From positions 1 to 64,000 of the forward strand of contig JAODME010000016.1 in assembly GCA_025465095.1 (NCBI GenBank): 64,000 nucleotides of DNA, read 5' to 3'. This stretch comes from Microbacteriaceae bacterium (lineage in GTDB: Bacteria > Actinomycetota > Actinomycetes > Actinomycetales > Microbacteriaceae). The first letter of the stretch is position 1; each line of letters starts with the position of its first letter. The notes beneath the pieces are model-generated. The model was not told where the DNA came from, ran no database searches, and saw only the letters and a list, made by a program, of their open reading frames with translations. This document shows, piece by piece, positions 1 to 9,896 of the stretch. The position numbers were made by a program, and so were the translations under genes.

Positions 1-1013
<1,013 letters not shown>

Positions 1014-1073
1014 CGAAAAACTCCCATTGCTGTCGCGGACGGACGACCCTGAGGCCGATCCGTGATGCCAGTA

Positions 1074-1079
1074 ATCCTA
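1074..1079 (-). promoter_or_regulatory. Candidate -10 box upstream of secA
   Basis: Read on the minus strand this is TAGGAT, about 60 bases before the secA GTG. It matches the TAnnnT pattern seen at other starts in this window. No convincing -35 hexamer sits 17 bases upstream, so the assignment is tentative. Confidence 0.3.
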
Positions 1080-1126
1080 GCGAGGTGGCGCTCGGTGAAG
1101 CCTGCGGGCACCGCGCCAGGGACGAT

Positions 1127-1182
1127 GGGCCACTTCAGACCGTGCGGGCCGGCGATACAGCCCGCTCTGTCTGAAGTGGCCC
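1127..1182. terminator. Long perfect hairpin between hpf and secA
   Basis: A perfect 14-base inverted repeat (GGGCCACTTCAGAC at 1127-1140 and its complement at 1169-1182) encloses a second 6-base pair of arms (GCGGGC at 1144-1149, GCCCGC at 1160-1165). The hairpin begins 12 bases after the hpf stop codon, so it could terminate or stabilise the hpf transcript. There is no T-tract on either side. It may instead be a processing or attenuation element ahead of secA. Confidence 0.5.
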
Positions 1183-1193
1183 GTGTCCGGCGC

Positions 1194-1889
1194 TCAGCGG
1201 CGGGAGGCCCTCGACGCGGTCGCGACCTCCTGCAGGTCGTCCGACTGGTCATCGAGCCCGATCACGCCGTAGTCCCACCCTTTGCGTCGGTACACGACGC
1301 TCGGCCGGTCCGTCTCGGCATCCATGAAGAGATAGAAGTCGTGGCCGACGAGCTCCATGTAGTAGAGCGCGTCATCTACCGTCATCGGCACCGCCGCGAA
1401 AACTTTCTTCCGGATGACGACGGGGCTCCACTCCTCCTCGACTGTCTCGTCCCCCGTCACGATCGGAACGGCGCCCGTCGCCACCCGCTCGATCAACTCC
1501 GGGTCGGCCGGGGTGATGTCGACCTCGCTGAAGCCGTCCGTCGCTGCCTCTCGCAGCGACGTCGGGCGATGCTGCCCCCGGTGCACCTTCCTCCGGTCCT
1601 TCGCCCGCCGCAATCGTTCGAGGAGCTTGTCGAGCGCGAGATCGAACGCCACGTACTTGTCGGACCCGTTCGACTCCGCTCGCACCGGCTGACCCGGGCA
1701 GATCAGGGTGAGTTCCACTCGGTCGTCGCCGGAGCCGGTGACCCCATTTCGCTCGCTGTGCCGAGTGACCTTGACCTCGAGCCTGAGCGCTCGATCCGCC
1801 AGATGCGCGGCTCGCTCCGACTTTTCCGTCGCGTAGTCCTTGAATCGATCGGTGATCCCGACCCCGAGCCCGTTGACTGAGATGTCCAT
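1194..1889 (-). CDS. hpf: Ribosome hibernation promoting factor, long form
   Basis: The 231-residue protein has the S30AE/YfiA domain at the N-terminus (MDISVNGLGVGITDRFKDYA...) and the C-terminal dimerisation domain (about residues 165-225, with FYLFMDAETDRPSVVYRRK). This two-domain length is typical of long HPF, which dimerises 70S ribosomes into inactive 100S particles in stationary phase. The start chosen is the ATG preceded by GGGAGG five bases upstream. An in-frame extension further upstream lacks a comparable ribosome-binding site and reads into sequence unlike the family. It sits between comF and secA, the usual actinobacterial arrangement. Confidence 0.96.
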   Translation of the reverse strand: MDISVNGLGVGITDRFKDYATEKSERAAHLADRALRLEVKVTRHSERNGVTGSGDDRVELTLICPGQPVRAESNGSDKYVAFDLALDKLLERLRRAKDRRKVHRGQHRPTSLREAATDGFSEVDITPADPELIERVATGAVPIVTGDETVEEEWSPVVIRKKVFAAVPMTVDDALYYMELVGHDFYLFMDAETDRPSVVYRRKGWDYGVIGLDDQSDDLQEVATASRASRR

Positions 1890-1981
1890 GACGTCCTCCC
1901 ACTTCTCATGGCACGATCGTCGACCAGCCGGGTTCCCCATGAACCCGTGAATAGGCGATGATCCGCGCCGTCTTCGCCCCC

Positions 1982-2010
1982 AACCTAGTCTCCGCTCCGG
2001 CCTATGTCAC
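1982..2010 (-). promoter_or_regulatory. Candidate SigA-type promoter for hpf
   Basis: On the minus strand GTGACA (2005-2010) is followed after exactly 17 bases by TAGGTT (1982-1987). This resembles an actinobacterial housekeeping promoter. It would give a leader of roughly 85-90 nucleotides before the hpf start at 1889. Confidence 0.45.
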
Positions 2011-2035
2011 CACCCGCACGCACGCCGCCTCCCAT

Positions 2036-2707
2036 TCACAGCGAAGTCGACGGGTCTGGGGGGCGCCGCCGTGGAGTGAAGGCGAGAGTCGCCGCCGAGA
2101 CCACTTCGCCGCCGCCGTCGCGCAGTGCACGGGCCGCTTCCAAGAGAGTCGCACCCGTCGTCAGCACGTCGTCGACGAGGATGAATCGACGCCCGGTGAG
2201 CGGATGCCGCGGGCGCAACGACCCCTCGACATTCACTCCGCGCGCCTCCCTGTCGAGCGTCTTCTGCCGTTCCGTGCTGCGTGTGTGTACCAGCACGCGC
2301 GCGGGGCGCGGAACTCCAGCCCAGCGCAGCAACAACGGCACGGGGTCATAGCCGCGGCGTCGCCAGGCTGCACGACTCGTCGGCACCGTCACGACCTCCG
2401 CGTCGTCCGGGACCATGGCCGCGGCGAGGGCGGCGGCGAGGGCCGGAGCCAGTGGACGAACGACATCCGTCCTCCCCTGCTCCTTCATCGCGAGGACCAC
2501 CCGGCGGACGGCGTGCTCGTAGCGCAGCGCGCTCGTCACCTCGAGCCCGTCGTCGAGGGCGGTCGTTTCGAGTCGCGGAGTCAGCGAGCCGCGGCAGTCA
2601 CCGCAGAGCGCCCGGTCGGCGATCCCGCAACCGGCGCAGGAGACCGGAGACAGCACCGCCCACGCGTCGAGGACGGCCGGAAGGATCAGCACGAGCCGAT
2701 CCTGCAT
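2036..2707 (-). CDS. comF: ComF family phosphoribosyltransferase-like protein
   Basis: The 223-residue protein has the ComF layout. An N-terminal zinc-ribbon-like CxxC pair (CAGCG...CGDC) lies near residues 23-37. A type I phosphoribosyltransferase fold follows, with the PRPP loop FILVDDVLTTGATL near residue 180. In naturally competent bacteria ComF assists DNA uptake; in actinobacteria outside competent groups its role is unknown. The start at MQDRLVLILPAVLDA was chosen because it matches family length. A much longer in-frame reading from a TTG overlaps lpqB and has low-complexity sequence. No strong Shine-Dalgarno is visible, which fits translational coupling to lpqB upstream. Confidence 0.85.
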   Translation of the reverse strand: MQDRLVLILPAVLDAWAVLSPVSCAGCGIADRALCGDCRGSLTPRLETTALDDGLEVTSALRYEHAVRRVVLAMKEQGRTDVVRPLAPALAAALAAAMVPDDAEVVTVPTSRAAWRRRGYDPVPLLLRWAGVPRPARVLVHTRSTERQKTLDREARGVNVEGSLRPRHPLTGRRFILVDDVLTTGATLLEAARALRDGGGEVVSAATLAFTPRRRPPDPSTSL

Positions 2708-2838
2708 GTTCGGAATCGGTTCCGGCGCCCCGTGGGTCGTACCCGTGAGCTGGGGCGCTCGCCCGCCCTTTGTGGAGGACCCGTCGGGGGCGCGGCCTTC
2801 GGGCCGGTCGCGAAGCGACCTCCTCAGGGAGCGTGGCG

Positions 2839-4515
2839 CTAACGCTGCGTCGCGATGAATGCCACCGGGATCCGCGTGTCCGTCCAACCGTTGCCGCTGC
2901 GGGCGAGGACCGTTCCGTCCGCGCTGAGCGCTCGGAGTCCCGCCACCCCGTTGCCCCCCACGAGGGAGACAGAGTTTCCCGGTTGCCCGAGGGAGGCACG
3001 GTCTCCGCCGACCTCGTACCGGGTAACCGTCGATTGTCCACCCACGTCCGACAGGGTCGCCACGGAGAGCTCGTCCACCCAGGTGGCGTCTACCGCTGTG
3101 CCGGCCGGAAGGTTGGCGTCCAGCGCGGACAGGCTCACGCTCACCGGAACCTGCGCCGCGTTCGCGTCCCGGTTGATCGCCTTCACAACGATCCGCGGTC
3201 CCGACGTCGTCGACAGGAAGATCGCGATACGGGCGCCGTCCCGCGACACGTCGACCGATACGATCTCGGTGTTCGGCGGAAGTCCGGTGGCGACGTCGAC
3301 GAACGCCCCGCCGTAGCCGTACGCCCGAATGCTCCCCGGGCTAGATCGGGCCGCCGACCAGACGTATCCGTACCCGTCCAGCGACGGCGTGATGAGGTCG
3401 GGGCGGGTGTCTAGCAACGTCGTGGCCGCGTCCCCGGATTGCACGATCGATACCCCCGCCACGCCGAGCACGGCCGCCGCATCGACGCCGGCGGTCAGGG
3501 TCGCGCCGCGCGGCTGGGTCTCGACCACCTTGGCGCTGAGCTGACCGAACTGGGTCACGTCACGAGCGACATATCCGAACTCGCCGTCGCTCAGGCCGAC
3601 CAGCCGTGCGTCCACCTGCGCGTTCAGCTGCGGCAACGGCACGGCCGACTCCGGCACGACGAGAGGGGTGCCCGCTACCGTGAAATTCACGCCGCGGATG
3701 TTCGACACATTCGCCAGGCTCGCGGCTAGTTGCAGCTGCATGAGTTGTCGATCCCTAGCGCCCGCGGCGAGCGCCTCGGTGGACAGGTCGATGATCGCGA
3801 CGCCGGACTCGACATCGACGCCCGGCACGGCGAGTTCGGTGCCCTCGGGGAACGCCGTGCGGATCGCGCCCTGCAACCACTCCGGTGGACCGTCGAGAAG
3901 CTCGGACGCGATGCGGAGGGCGGCGGTTCCCCCTGCGAACCAGCGGAGGTCCGGAACGAGGTGCTCGTTCGTCGGGTCGAGGAAGTACAGAACATGGGTG
4001 TGGAAGATCTGCCGGAAGGTGGCATCCGACAGCACGATCCCGTCGTTCGCCTGGCTGATCCGCCACTCGCCGTTCTCCTGAACGAAATCGAACGAGAGCG
4101 CTTGCGGCTCCGGGCCGTTGTTGCGCTGGTACACACCGGACGCGTCGACCGTCGCGTCGGCGTTGATCGCGTACTCCATCGAGTCGTCGTCGATCGTGAC
4201 GAGGCGTTCCGCGGCGGTGCGCACCGTCACGTTGCTGCGCGGATTCCACTCGTCCGAGAACCCGGTGCTCAGGAATTGCCGGGCCACCTCGTAGTCGTCA
4301 GCGGAGCCGGTGAACGCCGCGACGAATCCGCGCAGGATCTCCTCCTGGCTGGCACCCGCGACGGGCTCGAAGGGGAGGAACTCGAAGTCGCCGGTTCCCT
4401 CCTCGTCGAGCGCCTGGCCTACGATCACCGAGCCGCTTGTAGGGATGCCGACACAGGCGGTGAGCGCGGAGATCAGGAACAGCACGAGCAGGACCGCGGA
4501 TGATCGCCTACGCAT
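2839..4515 (-). CDS. lpqB: Lipoprotein LpqB, MtrAB accessory factor
   Basis: The 558-residue lipoprotein has a signal peptide ending in a lipobox (LTAC, Cys at about residue 22). A GerMN-like domain follows in the first half (around TAFPEGTELAVPGVDVE...), then a beta-propeller-like C-terminal region. In mycobacteria LpqB interacts with the extracellular domain of the sensor kinase MtrB and modulates MtrA phosphorylation, affecting cell division and wall homeostasis. The start is the ATG that overlaps the end of mtrB by eight bases. A longer in-frame reading would run deep inside mtrB and is unlikely. The tight overlap indicates one transcript with mtrB and mtrA. Confidence 0.95.
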   Translation of the reverse strand: MRRRSSAVLLVLFLISALTACVGIPTSGSVIVGQALDEEGTGDFEFLPFEPVAGASQEEILRGFVAAFTGSADDYEVARQFLSTGFSDEWNPRSNVTVRTAAERLVTIDDDSMEYAINADATVDASGVYQRNNGPEPQALSFDFVQENGEWRISQANDGIVLSDATFRQIFHTHVLYFLDPTNEHLVPDLRWFAGGTAALRIASELLDGPPEWLQGAIRTAFPEGTELAVPGVDVESGVAIIDLSTEALAAGARDRQLMQLQLAASLANVSNIRGVNFTVAGTPLVVPESAVPLPQLNAQVDARLVGLSDGEFGYVARDVTQFGQLSAKVVETQPRGATLTAGVDAAAVLGVAGVSIVQSGDAATTLLDTRPDLITPSLDGYGYVWSAARSSPGSIRAYGYGGAFVDVATGLPPNTEIVSVDVSRDGARIAIFLSTTSGPRIVVKAINRDANAAQVPVSVSLSALDANLPAGTAVDATWVDELSVATLSDVGGQSTVTRYEVGGDRASLGQPGNSVSLVGGNGVAGLRALSADGTVLARSGNGWTDTRIPVAFIATQR

Positions 4516-6103
4516 CGGCATCCTCCAGCTCGACGACCGGCTCCGCGGGCGGAAGGTCGATCGGGGATGTCGCAATCGGCACGCCGCGTACGCGCGGGAG
4601 GGTGAGCCGGAAGCAGGTGCCCCTGCCCGACTCCGACCACACCTCGAGCCAGCCCTCGTGCAACACCGCATCCTCGAGCGATATCGCGAGCCCGAGGCCG
4701 GTGCCGCCGATAGTGCGCTGCCGGGACGGGTCTGCGCGCCAGAACCGGTCGAAGACCTTGAGGGCATCGGCCGCCGTCATGCCTATGCCGTAGTCGCGCA
4801 CGGCGATGGCGATGGCGGTGGCGTTGCTGTCAACCGTCACGACGATCGGCCGACCCTCACCGTGCTCGACGGCGTTGCCGAGCAGATTGCGAAGAATGCG
4901 GCGGATGCGGCGGGCGTCGACCTCCGCCTCGAAATAACCGCCGGGGGCCACGACCCGCAGGTTGTTGCCGCGCTCGTCGGCGAGGGCACTCATCGAGTCG
5001 ACGGCGTCCTCGACGAGGCGGACGAGGTTGGTGGGCTCCACTTCGAGCTCGACGGCGCCAGCGTCGTAGCGACTCACCTCCAGAAGGTCGGCGAGCAGCA
5101 CCTCGAACCGTTGAACCTGCGTGTGCAGCAACTCGGCGGTGCGCGCCGTCGCGGGCGGGAAGTTCTCCCGCTGGTCGTAGAGCACATCCCCGGCAAGGCG
5201 GATAGTGGTCAGTGGGGTGCGCAGCTCGTGCGAGACGTCGGAGACGAAACGCTGCTGGAGCCGGGAGAGTTCCGCGAGCTTCGTGATCTGCTGCTGAAGG
5301 CTGTCCGCCATGCCGTTGAAGGAACGCGCAAGGGTCGCGATAACGTCCTCCCCCTTCTCCGGAATTCGCACCTCGAGTTCCCCGGCTGCGAGCTTCTCGC
5401 TCGTGGCAGCGGCGAGGCGCACCGGCCCGACGACGAGACGCACGACGATGTAGGTCACCCCGCCGATGAGCGCAACGAGCGCGAGACCGCCCAGAAACAG
5501 GGTCTGCTGCACGAAGCCCAAGGTGCGCTGGGCGTCACTGAGGTCGTAGACAAGGTACAGCTCGTACGAGCCGGCGTTCGAGACGGTCAACTGCGATCCG
5601 GCGACGATCCCCGGTGCGGCATTCGGAAGCTCCACCGACTGCAGCAGCACCCGGCCGGGGCTCCCGGCAACCTGTTCGCGCATCTCCGGCGTAACGACCT
5701 CGTCGGGGAAGTTGCGGCTGCTCGTCGGCTGAAGCGACTGCGGGGTGAGCGGCTGCCCCTGGGTGCGCAGCAACGCGATGTCGGTGCCGCCCGGGCTCGT
5801 CGTCGAGCTGCTCACGGCGTTCTGCACGTTGACTCCGAGGGTCTGCAGTTCGACCGGGTTGGTGTCGTCCGTCGTCGGCGCCGCGTCGAACAGCTGCTGG
5901 GCGATCAGGTTCGCCCGCGCCGCCTCGGCGTTGATCTGGTCTCGACGCGAACTGAACAGGTTGCTGCCGATGCTCACCGACATGTACGCGCCGATCACGC
6001 CGACGGCGAGGCTCGAAAGGATGACCGTGATCGCGACGGTTCGAAACTGGAGAGACACACGCCAGAACCGCCGGAGCCGGGGCAGGTAGTTGCGCCAGAT
6101 CAT
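4508..6103 (-). CDS. mtrB: Sensor histidine kinase MtrB
   Basis: The 531-residue membrane kinase has two transmembrane segments (about 22-42 and 201-221) flanking an extracellular sensor region. These are followed by HAMP (222-275), a dimerisation/phosphoacceptor domain with FVSDVSHELRTPL (phospho-accepting His about residue 292), and an HATPase_c domain with N-box NLLGNAVEHGEG, DYGIGM and GGTGLGLAIS. MtrB phosphorylates MtrA and controls division and cell-wall hydrolase genes in actinobacteria. All catalytic motifs are intact. The gene follows mtrA after 19 bases and overlaps lpqB. Confidence 0.97.
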   Translation of the reverse strand: MIWRNYLPRLRRFWRVSLQFRTVAITVILSSLAVGVIGAYMSVSIGSNLFSSRRDQINAEAARANLIAQQLFDAAPTTDDTNPVELQTLGVNVQNAVSSSTTSPGGTDIALLRTQGQPLTPQSLQPTSSRNFPDEVVTPEMREQVAGSPGRVLLQSVELPNAAPGIVAGSQLTVSNAGSYELYLVYDLSDAQRTLGFVQQTLFLGGLALVALIGGVTYIVVRLVVGPVRLAAATSEKLAAGELEVRIPEKGEDVIATLARSFNGMADSLQQQITKLAELSRLQQRFVSDVSHELRTPLTTIRLAGDVLYDQRENFPPATARTAELLHTQVQRFEVLLADLLEVSRYDAGAVELEVEPTNLVRLVEDAVDSMSALADERGNNLRVVAPGGYFEAEVDARRIRRILRNLLGNAVEHGEGRPIVVTVDSNATAIAIAVRDYGIGMTAADALKVFDRFWRADPSRQRTIGGTGLGLAISLEDAVLHEGWLEVWSESGRGTCFRLTLPRVRGVPIATSPIDLPPAEPVVELEDADA

Positions 6104-6122
6104 GCCGCGTACCAGCGGGTTC

Positions 6123-6803
6123 TCAGCCGGACGAACCGGCGCGGTAGCCGACGCCGCGCACCGTCATCACGATGCGAGGGTTGTCCGGGTCTTCCTCGAC
6201 CTTTGCGCGCAGGCGCTGCACGTGCACATTCACCAGGCGGGTGTCGGCCTTGTAGTGGTAGCCCCAGACCTGCTCGAGCAGCATCTCCCGGGTGAACACC
6301 TGTTGGGGTTTGAGGGCGAGGGCGAGCAGCAGTTCGAACTCGAGCGGCGTGAGGTTGATCTTCGCGCTTCCGCGTCGCACCTCGTGACCGGGCACGTCGA
6401 CGTCCAGGTCGCCGATCTGCAGCGTGTCGGTGACGCCGCTCGGCGTCGGTCGGAGCCGCGTGCGGATGCGCGCCACCAGTTCCTTCGGATTGAACGGTTT
6501 GACCACGTAGTCGTCCGCCCCGCTCTCGAGACCGCGGACGACGTCGGAGGTGTCGGACTTCGCGGTGAGCATGATCACGGGAACACCGGACTCGGCTCGG
6601 ATTTCCGCGCACACCTGGATGCCATCCTTGCCCGGCAGCATGAGGTCGAGCAGCACGAGGTCGGGCTTCGAGTCCATGAACGCCGCGAATGCGCCGGAAC
6701 CATCGGCGCAGAAGATCGGCTCGAACCCCTCGGTGCGCAGCACGATGCCGATCATCTCGGCCAGAGCGGTGTCGTCGTCAACCACCAGGATGCGCGCAGT
6801 CAT
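6123..6803 (-). CDS. mtrA: Response regulator MtrA
   Basis: The 226-residue OmpR-family regulator has a receiver domain (residues 1-118) with acidic pocket DD at 9-10, the phospho-acceptor Asp53 in LLDLMLPG, Thr80 and Lys102. A winged-helix DNA-binding domain follows (about 128-224) with LVNVHVQRLRAKVEEDP. MtrA is the essential regulator of envelope and division genes in mycobacteria and corynebacteria. The start is the ATG of MTARILVVDD, which fits the family. A longer reading begins 15 codons upstream with MHALPLGV and cannot be fully excluded. Confidence 0.96.
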   Translation of the reverse strand: MTARILVVDDDTALAEMIGIVLRTEGFEPIFCADGSGAFAAFMDSKPDLVLLDLMLPGKDGIQVCAEIRAESGVPVIMLTAKSDTSDVVRGLESGADDYVVKPFNPKELVARIRTRLRPTPSGVTDTLQIGDLDVDVPGHEVRRGSAKINLTPLEFELLLALALKPQQVFTREMLLEQVWGYHYKADTRLVNVHVQRLRAKVEEDPDNPRIVMTVRGVGYRAGSSG

Positions 6804-6892
6804 CGTCCCCGTCTTCGAATTCGACACGCCCAGCGGAAGTGCGTGCATGGAGCTTTCGGACAAGAGTAGCCGAGTGTGAAAGCATCGTGAGA

Positions 6893-6898
6893 TAAGAT
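6893..6898 (+). promoter_or_regulatory. Candidate -10 box for the MoxR cassette
   Basis: TAAGAT lies 30 bases before the GTG start of the first cassette gene, within the 125-base region divergent from mtrA. The -35 position is poor, so only the -10 is proposed. Confidence 0.3.
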
Positions 6899-6928
6899 CC
6901 GATGCCTGAGGCTGTCGAGGGGACCCGA

Positions 6929-8095
6929 GTGACCGACAACGACCGTTGGCAGTCGCCGTCGGGAAGCGGCACACCGCCCGAGCAACCAGCGCACTCCGCG
7001 CCGGTCGGTCCGCCGCAGCCGAATTATCCGCAGCACCAGTCGGGGTGGACTCCCCCGCCGAAGCCGGGGCTGATTCCGTTGCGGCCCCTCGAGTTCGGCA
7101 CCATCCTCGGCGCGCCTTATCGAGTGCTACGCCGCAACCCCCGGCCGACGTTCGGTGTCAGTCTGCTCATCCAAGGCAGCGTCCTGTTCATCACCTTCCT
7201 CGTCGTCGGCGTCGCCGCCTACCTGAGCTTCAGCCGCATCGATTTCGAGGCGCCATCGACGGAGACCGATCAATTGATCGCGGGGGCCTTCGGCGTAACG
7301 CTGCTCACTTCGCTCGTGCCGATCGCACTGTCCGTCGTCGCCACGGGCGTGATGCAGGGGATGCTCGTGCTCGAGGCCGCACGGCAATCGGTGGGAGAGA
7401 AGCTCCGCTTCGCGCAGCTGTGGGCGCTCGCGAAAGGACGCGTCTGGGCCGTCGCCGGCTATGCCGTCGCGCTGTCGATCGCGCTCCTGCTCGCGATCGC
7501 GCTGATCGTCGGCGCCGTGGCCGTGCCGGCGCTGCTCGGCGACGCCGGTATCGCCGTCGCCCTCGCCGTGCTGCTGGGCCTCGGCCTGATTGTCGTCGGC
7601 GCGTGGATCGGTACCAAGCTCGCGTTCGTCCCCAGTGTCATCATGCTCGAGCGCACGTCCATCGCGCAGGCGATCCGGCGTTCCTGGGGCCTCACCGATC
7701 AGGTCTTCTGGAAGATGCTCGGCACCCTGCTGCTCGTCACGGTCATCATCAACGTCGCGTCGTCGATCGTCACCGCGCCCGTGCAGGTCATCGGATCACT
7801 CCTGCCGGCGCTGCTGGCGCCGACCGGGGACGTGGGTGCGATGATCGCGACCGCGGCGGTGCTCTACCTCGTGCTGATCATGGTGAGCCTCGTCATCTCG
7901 GCCATCGCCCTCGTCATCCAGTCCGCCACCACCGCGTTGCTCTACATCGACCAGCGGATGCGCAAGGAAGGCCTCGACCTCGAACTCGCCCGATACGTCG
8001 AGGCGCGCCAGACCGGTGCGACCGACGTCGCCGACCCGTATGTCGCCCTGCCCGGGGGCGGCAGCGCGGGTTCCGCGGCTTCCCCCTGGGCATGA
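6929..8095 (+). CDS. Membrane protein with glycerophosphodiesterase-type membrane domain
   Basis: The 388-residue integral membrane protein has a Pro/Gln-rich cytoplasmic N-terminus (about 50 residues) and then six or so hydrophobic segments. It resembles the membrane domain found N-terminal to some glycerophosphoryl diester phosphodiesterases. No catalytic phosphodiesterase domain follows, so it is probably a membrane component rather than an enzyme. The GTG start was chosen because GAGGGG lies about 8 bases upstream; an ATG nine codons earlier lacks a site. Its TGA overlaps the ATG of the next gene (ATGA). It heads a DUF4129-DUF4350-MoxR-DUF58 operon, which suggests a shared envelope role. 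The exact function is unknown. Confidence 0.8.
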   Translation: MTDNDRWQSPSGSGTPPEQPAHSAPVGPPQPNYPQHQSGWTPPPKPGLIPLRPLEFGTILGAPYRVLRRNPRPTFGVSLLIQGSVLFITFLVVGVAAYLSFSRIDFEAPSTETDQLIAGAFGVTLLTSLVPIALSVVATGVMQGMLVLEAARQSVGEKLRFAQLWALAKGRVWAVAGYAVALSIALLLAIALIVGAVAVPALLGDAGIAVALAVLLGLGLIVVGAWIGTKLAFVPSVIMLERTSIAQAIRRSWGLTDQVFWKMLGTLLLVTVIINVASSIVTAPVQVIGSLLPALLAPTGDVGAMIATAAVLYLVLIMVSLVISAIALVIQSATTALLYIDQRMRKEGLDLELARYVEARQTGATDVADPYVALPGGGSAGSAASPWA

Positions 8096-8724
8096 TCCGG
8101 GCAGTTCCCGTCGATCCGGAGATCGACGAGGCGCGCGAATGGCTCCTGCGTGAGCTCGCCCGGCCGCCGTACCGCGCCGCCGAGCCGAGCTGGTTCGACC
8201 GGCTCGCGTCGCTTTTCTGGGACTGGCTGACGAACCTGCTCGGGTCGGGCATCGGCGCATCGCAGTCGCTGATCTGGGGGTTCGTGCTGCTCGTTCTCGT
8301 CGCCGGGCTCGTCGCCGCGTACCTCGTCTACGGGCCCCCGCGCAGGAACCGCCGCAGCCGCGTCCCGGGCGCCCTGTTCGGGAACGACGACGACCGGGAC
8401 GCCGCCACGATCAGGAGCGCGGCGGAGGGCGCGGCGGCCGCGGAAGAGTGGCCGCTCGCCATCGAGGAGATGTTTCGCGCGATCGCCCGCGGCCTAGCCG
8501 AGCGGGCCGTGCTCAGCACGACCCCTGGCACGACGGCAAGCGGGTTCGCGCTGCGTGCGCGCGACTACTTCCCCGCCCTCGACCGGGAGCTTCGGTCATC
8601 CGCCGCCGTCTTCGACGACGTGCGCTACCTCGACCGGCCCGGATCCGCGGCGCAGTTTGCGCAGGTCGCCGGGCTGGAGCGGGAACTGCGCAGCAGGACG
8701 CCGGTTCTCGAGGACGCCGGATGA
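8092..8724 (+). CDS. DUF4129 domain membrane protein
   Basis: The 210-residue protein has one membrane segment (about residues 55-78, WGFVLLVLVAGLVAAYLVYG) and a cytoplasmic C-terminal DUF4129 region (about 105-205). That region includes YFPALDRELRSSAAVFDDVRYL, matching the family's conserved C-terminal helix pattern. DUF4129 proteins regularly accompany MoxR ATPases and DUF58 proteins. Their biochemical role is not established. The gene overlaps its neighbours on both sides by four bases (ATGA), so translation is coupled. Confidence 0.9.
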   Translation: MIRAVPVDPEIDEAREWLLRELARPPYRAAEPSWFDRLASLFWDWLTNLLGSGIGASQSLIWGFVLLVLVAGLVAAYLVYGPPRRNRRSRVPGALFGNDDDRDAATIRSAAEGAAAAEEWPLAIEEMFRAIARGLAERAVLSTTPGTTASGFALRARDYFPALDRELRSSAAVFDDVRYLDRPGSAAQFAQVAGLERELRSRTPVLEDAG

Positions 8725-9896
8725 CAGTTCTCACCCCGACCGTGCGCCAGGGCACGAGAAGTTCACTGTTTTGGCTCGCCACGCTCGTCTTCGTGATTCT
8801 CGCCGCGATCGGGTCACTGCTGCTGGTGGGGGCGTCCAGCGACAACGTGACGCTCTCGCCGTCGAATCCGGCGGCGGACGGCACCATGGCGGTGGTCGAG
8901 GTACTGAACCAGCAGGGGGTGGATGTCACGGTCACGACGAGCCTCGCCGAGACGGGCTCGGCGATCACCGACCCGGCCTCCACGACGGTCGTGTTGCACG
9001 ACCCGGACCAGCTGCTCGCCGAAGGGCAGCACGCGCGGCTGCTGGAGTCCGCTGACAACCTCGTGCTGCTCGACCCGGGATTCATCGCGCTCCAATCGCT
9101 CGCACCGGATGTCCACGCGGCGGGCGCCCCCGAGCCGGACGTGCTCGTGGCCGGTTGTGCGCTGCCGGCGGCGGTGCGCGGCGGCGAGGTCTCCTCCGGA
9201 GGGTCCGCGTACCGGGTCGACGCGGACGCCAGGGCGGAGACCTGCCTGCGCCACGACGACGACAACGACAACGACAACGACACGTTCTCCCTCGTGCGGC
9301 TCGACGTCGACGGTGTCACCGTGTCGGTGCTGGGCGCGACCGAGGCGCTCACGAACGGCGAGATCACCGCTCGCGGGAACGCCGCGTTCGCACTCGGCCT
9401 GCTCGGCGAGGACGAGTCGCTCGTCTGGTACCTGCCATCGGTCACGGACCTCGATGGGGCCGGCGACTCGGCCGCGCTGACCCCCGGCTGGCTCACCCCG
9501 GCGATCCTGTTGCTCGCGATCACGGCCAGCGCGGCGGCGCTCTGGCGCGGCCGACGGTTCGGTCCGCTCATCATCGAGAACCTGCCGGTCATGGTGCGCG
9601 CGAGCGAGACAATGGAGGGCAGGGCGCGCCTGTACCAGAAGGGATCCGCGCGTCTGCGCGCCCTCGATGCGCTCCGGATCGGTGCGATCATGCGCCTCGC
9701 GACCGTGTGCGGGCTGCCGACGTCGGCGAGCGTCGAGGAGGTCGTGCTGGGCGTCGCCGGGCTGCTCGGCCGGAACCCGCCCGAGATCCGCACACTGCTC
9801 GTCGACGCGACACCCGCATCCGACTCCGAACTGGTGCACTTCAGCGACCGGCTCCTCGAACTCGAAGCCGCAGCGTCTGCGGCGGCGCGGACCTGA
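8721..9896 (+). CDS. DUF4350 domain membrane protein
   Basis: The 391-residue protein has an N-terminal membrane segment (about 16-38), a large presumably extracytoplasmic domain, a second membrane segment (about 252-272) and a cytoplasmic C-terminus. The layout matches DUF4350 proteins in MoxR cassettes. The sequence LSPSNPAADGTMAVVEVLNQQGVDV is the typical GATase-like beginning of this family. An unusual acidic run of alternating Asp and Asn (residues 178-188) is encoded by a tandem GACAAC repeat. The start overlaps the DUF4129 stop codon. Function is unknown beyond association with MoxR. Confidence 0.88.
   Translation: MTVLTPTVRQGTRSSLFWLATLVFVILAAIGSLLLVGASSDNVTLSPSNPAADGTMAVVEVLNQQGVDVTVTTSLAETGSAITDPASTTVVLHDPDQLLAEGQHARLLESADNLVLLDPGFIALQSLAPDVHAAGAPEPDVLVAGCALPAAVRGGEVSSGGSAYRVDADARAETCLRHDDDNDNDNDTFSLVRLDVDGVTVSVLGATEALTNGEITARGNAAFALGLLGEDESLVWYLPSVTDLDGAGDSAALTPGWLTPAILLLAITASAAALWRGRRFGPLIIENLPVMVRASETMEGRARLYQKGSARLRALDALRIGAIMRLATVCGLPTSASVEEVVLGVAGLLGRNPPEIRTLLVDATPASDSELVHFSDRLLELEAAASAAART
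9255..9284 (+). repeat. In-frame tandem hexamer repeat (GACAAC)n
   Basis: Three exact copies of GACAAC at 9261-9278 are flanked by GACGAC and GACAC, encoding an Asp/Asn run within the DUF4350 protein. Unit length six keeps the frame, so copy-number changes would vary the loop length without frameshift. Confidence 0.8.

Noticed and set aside
1958-2842. A 294-codon plus-strand frame over comF.
   Set aside because: It overlaps a ComF protein with zinc-ribbon and PRPP motifs; the frame has no recognisable domain.
4310-6295. A 661-codon plus-strand frame across lpqB and mtrB.
   Set aside because: It lies opposite genes with full MtrB and LpqB motifs, has Arg/Gly-rich content without domains, and reflects GC-biased third positions.
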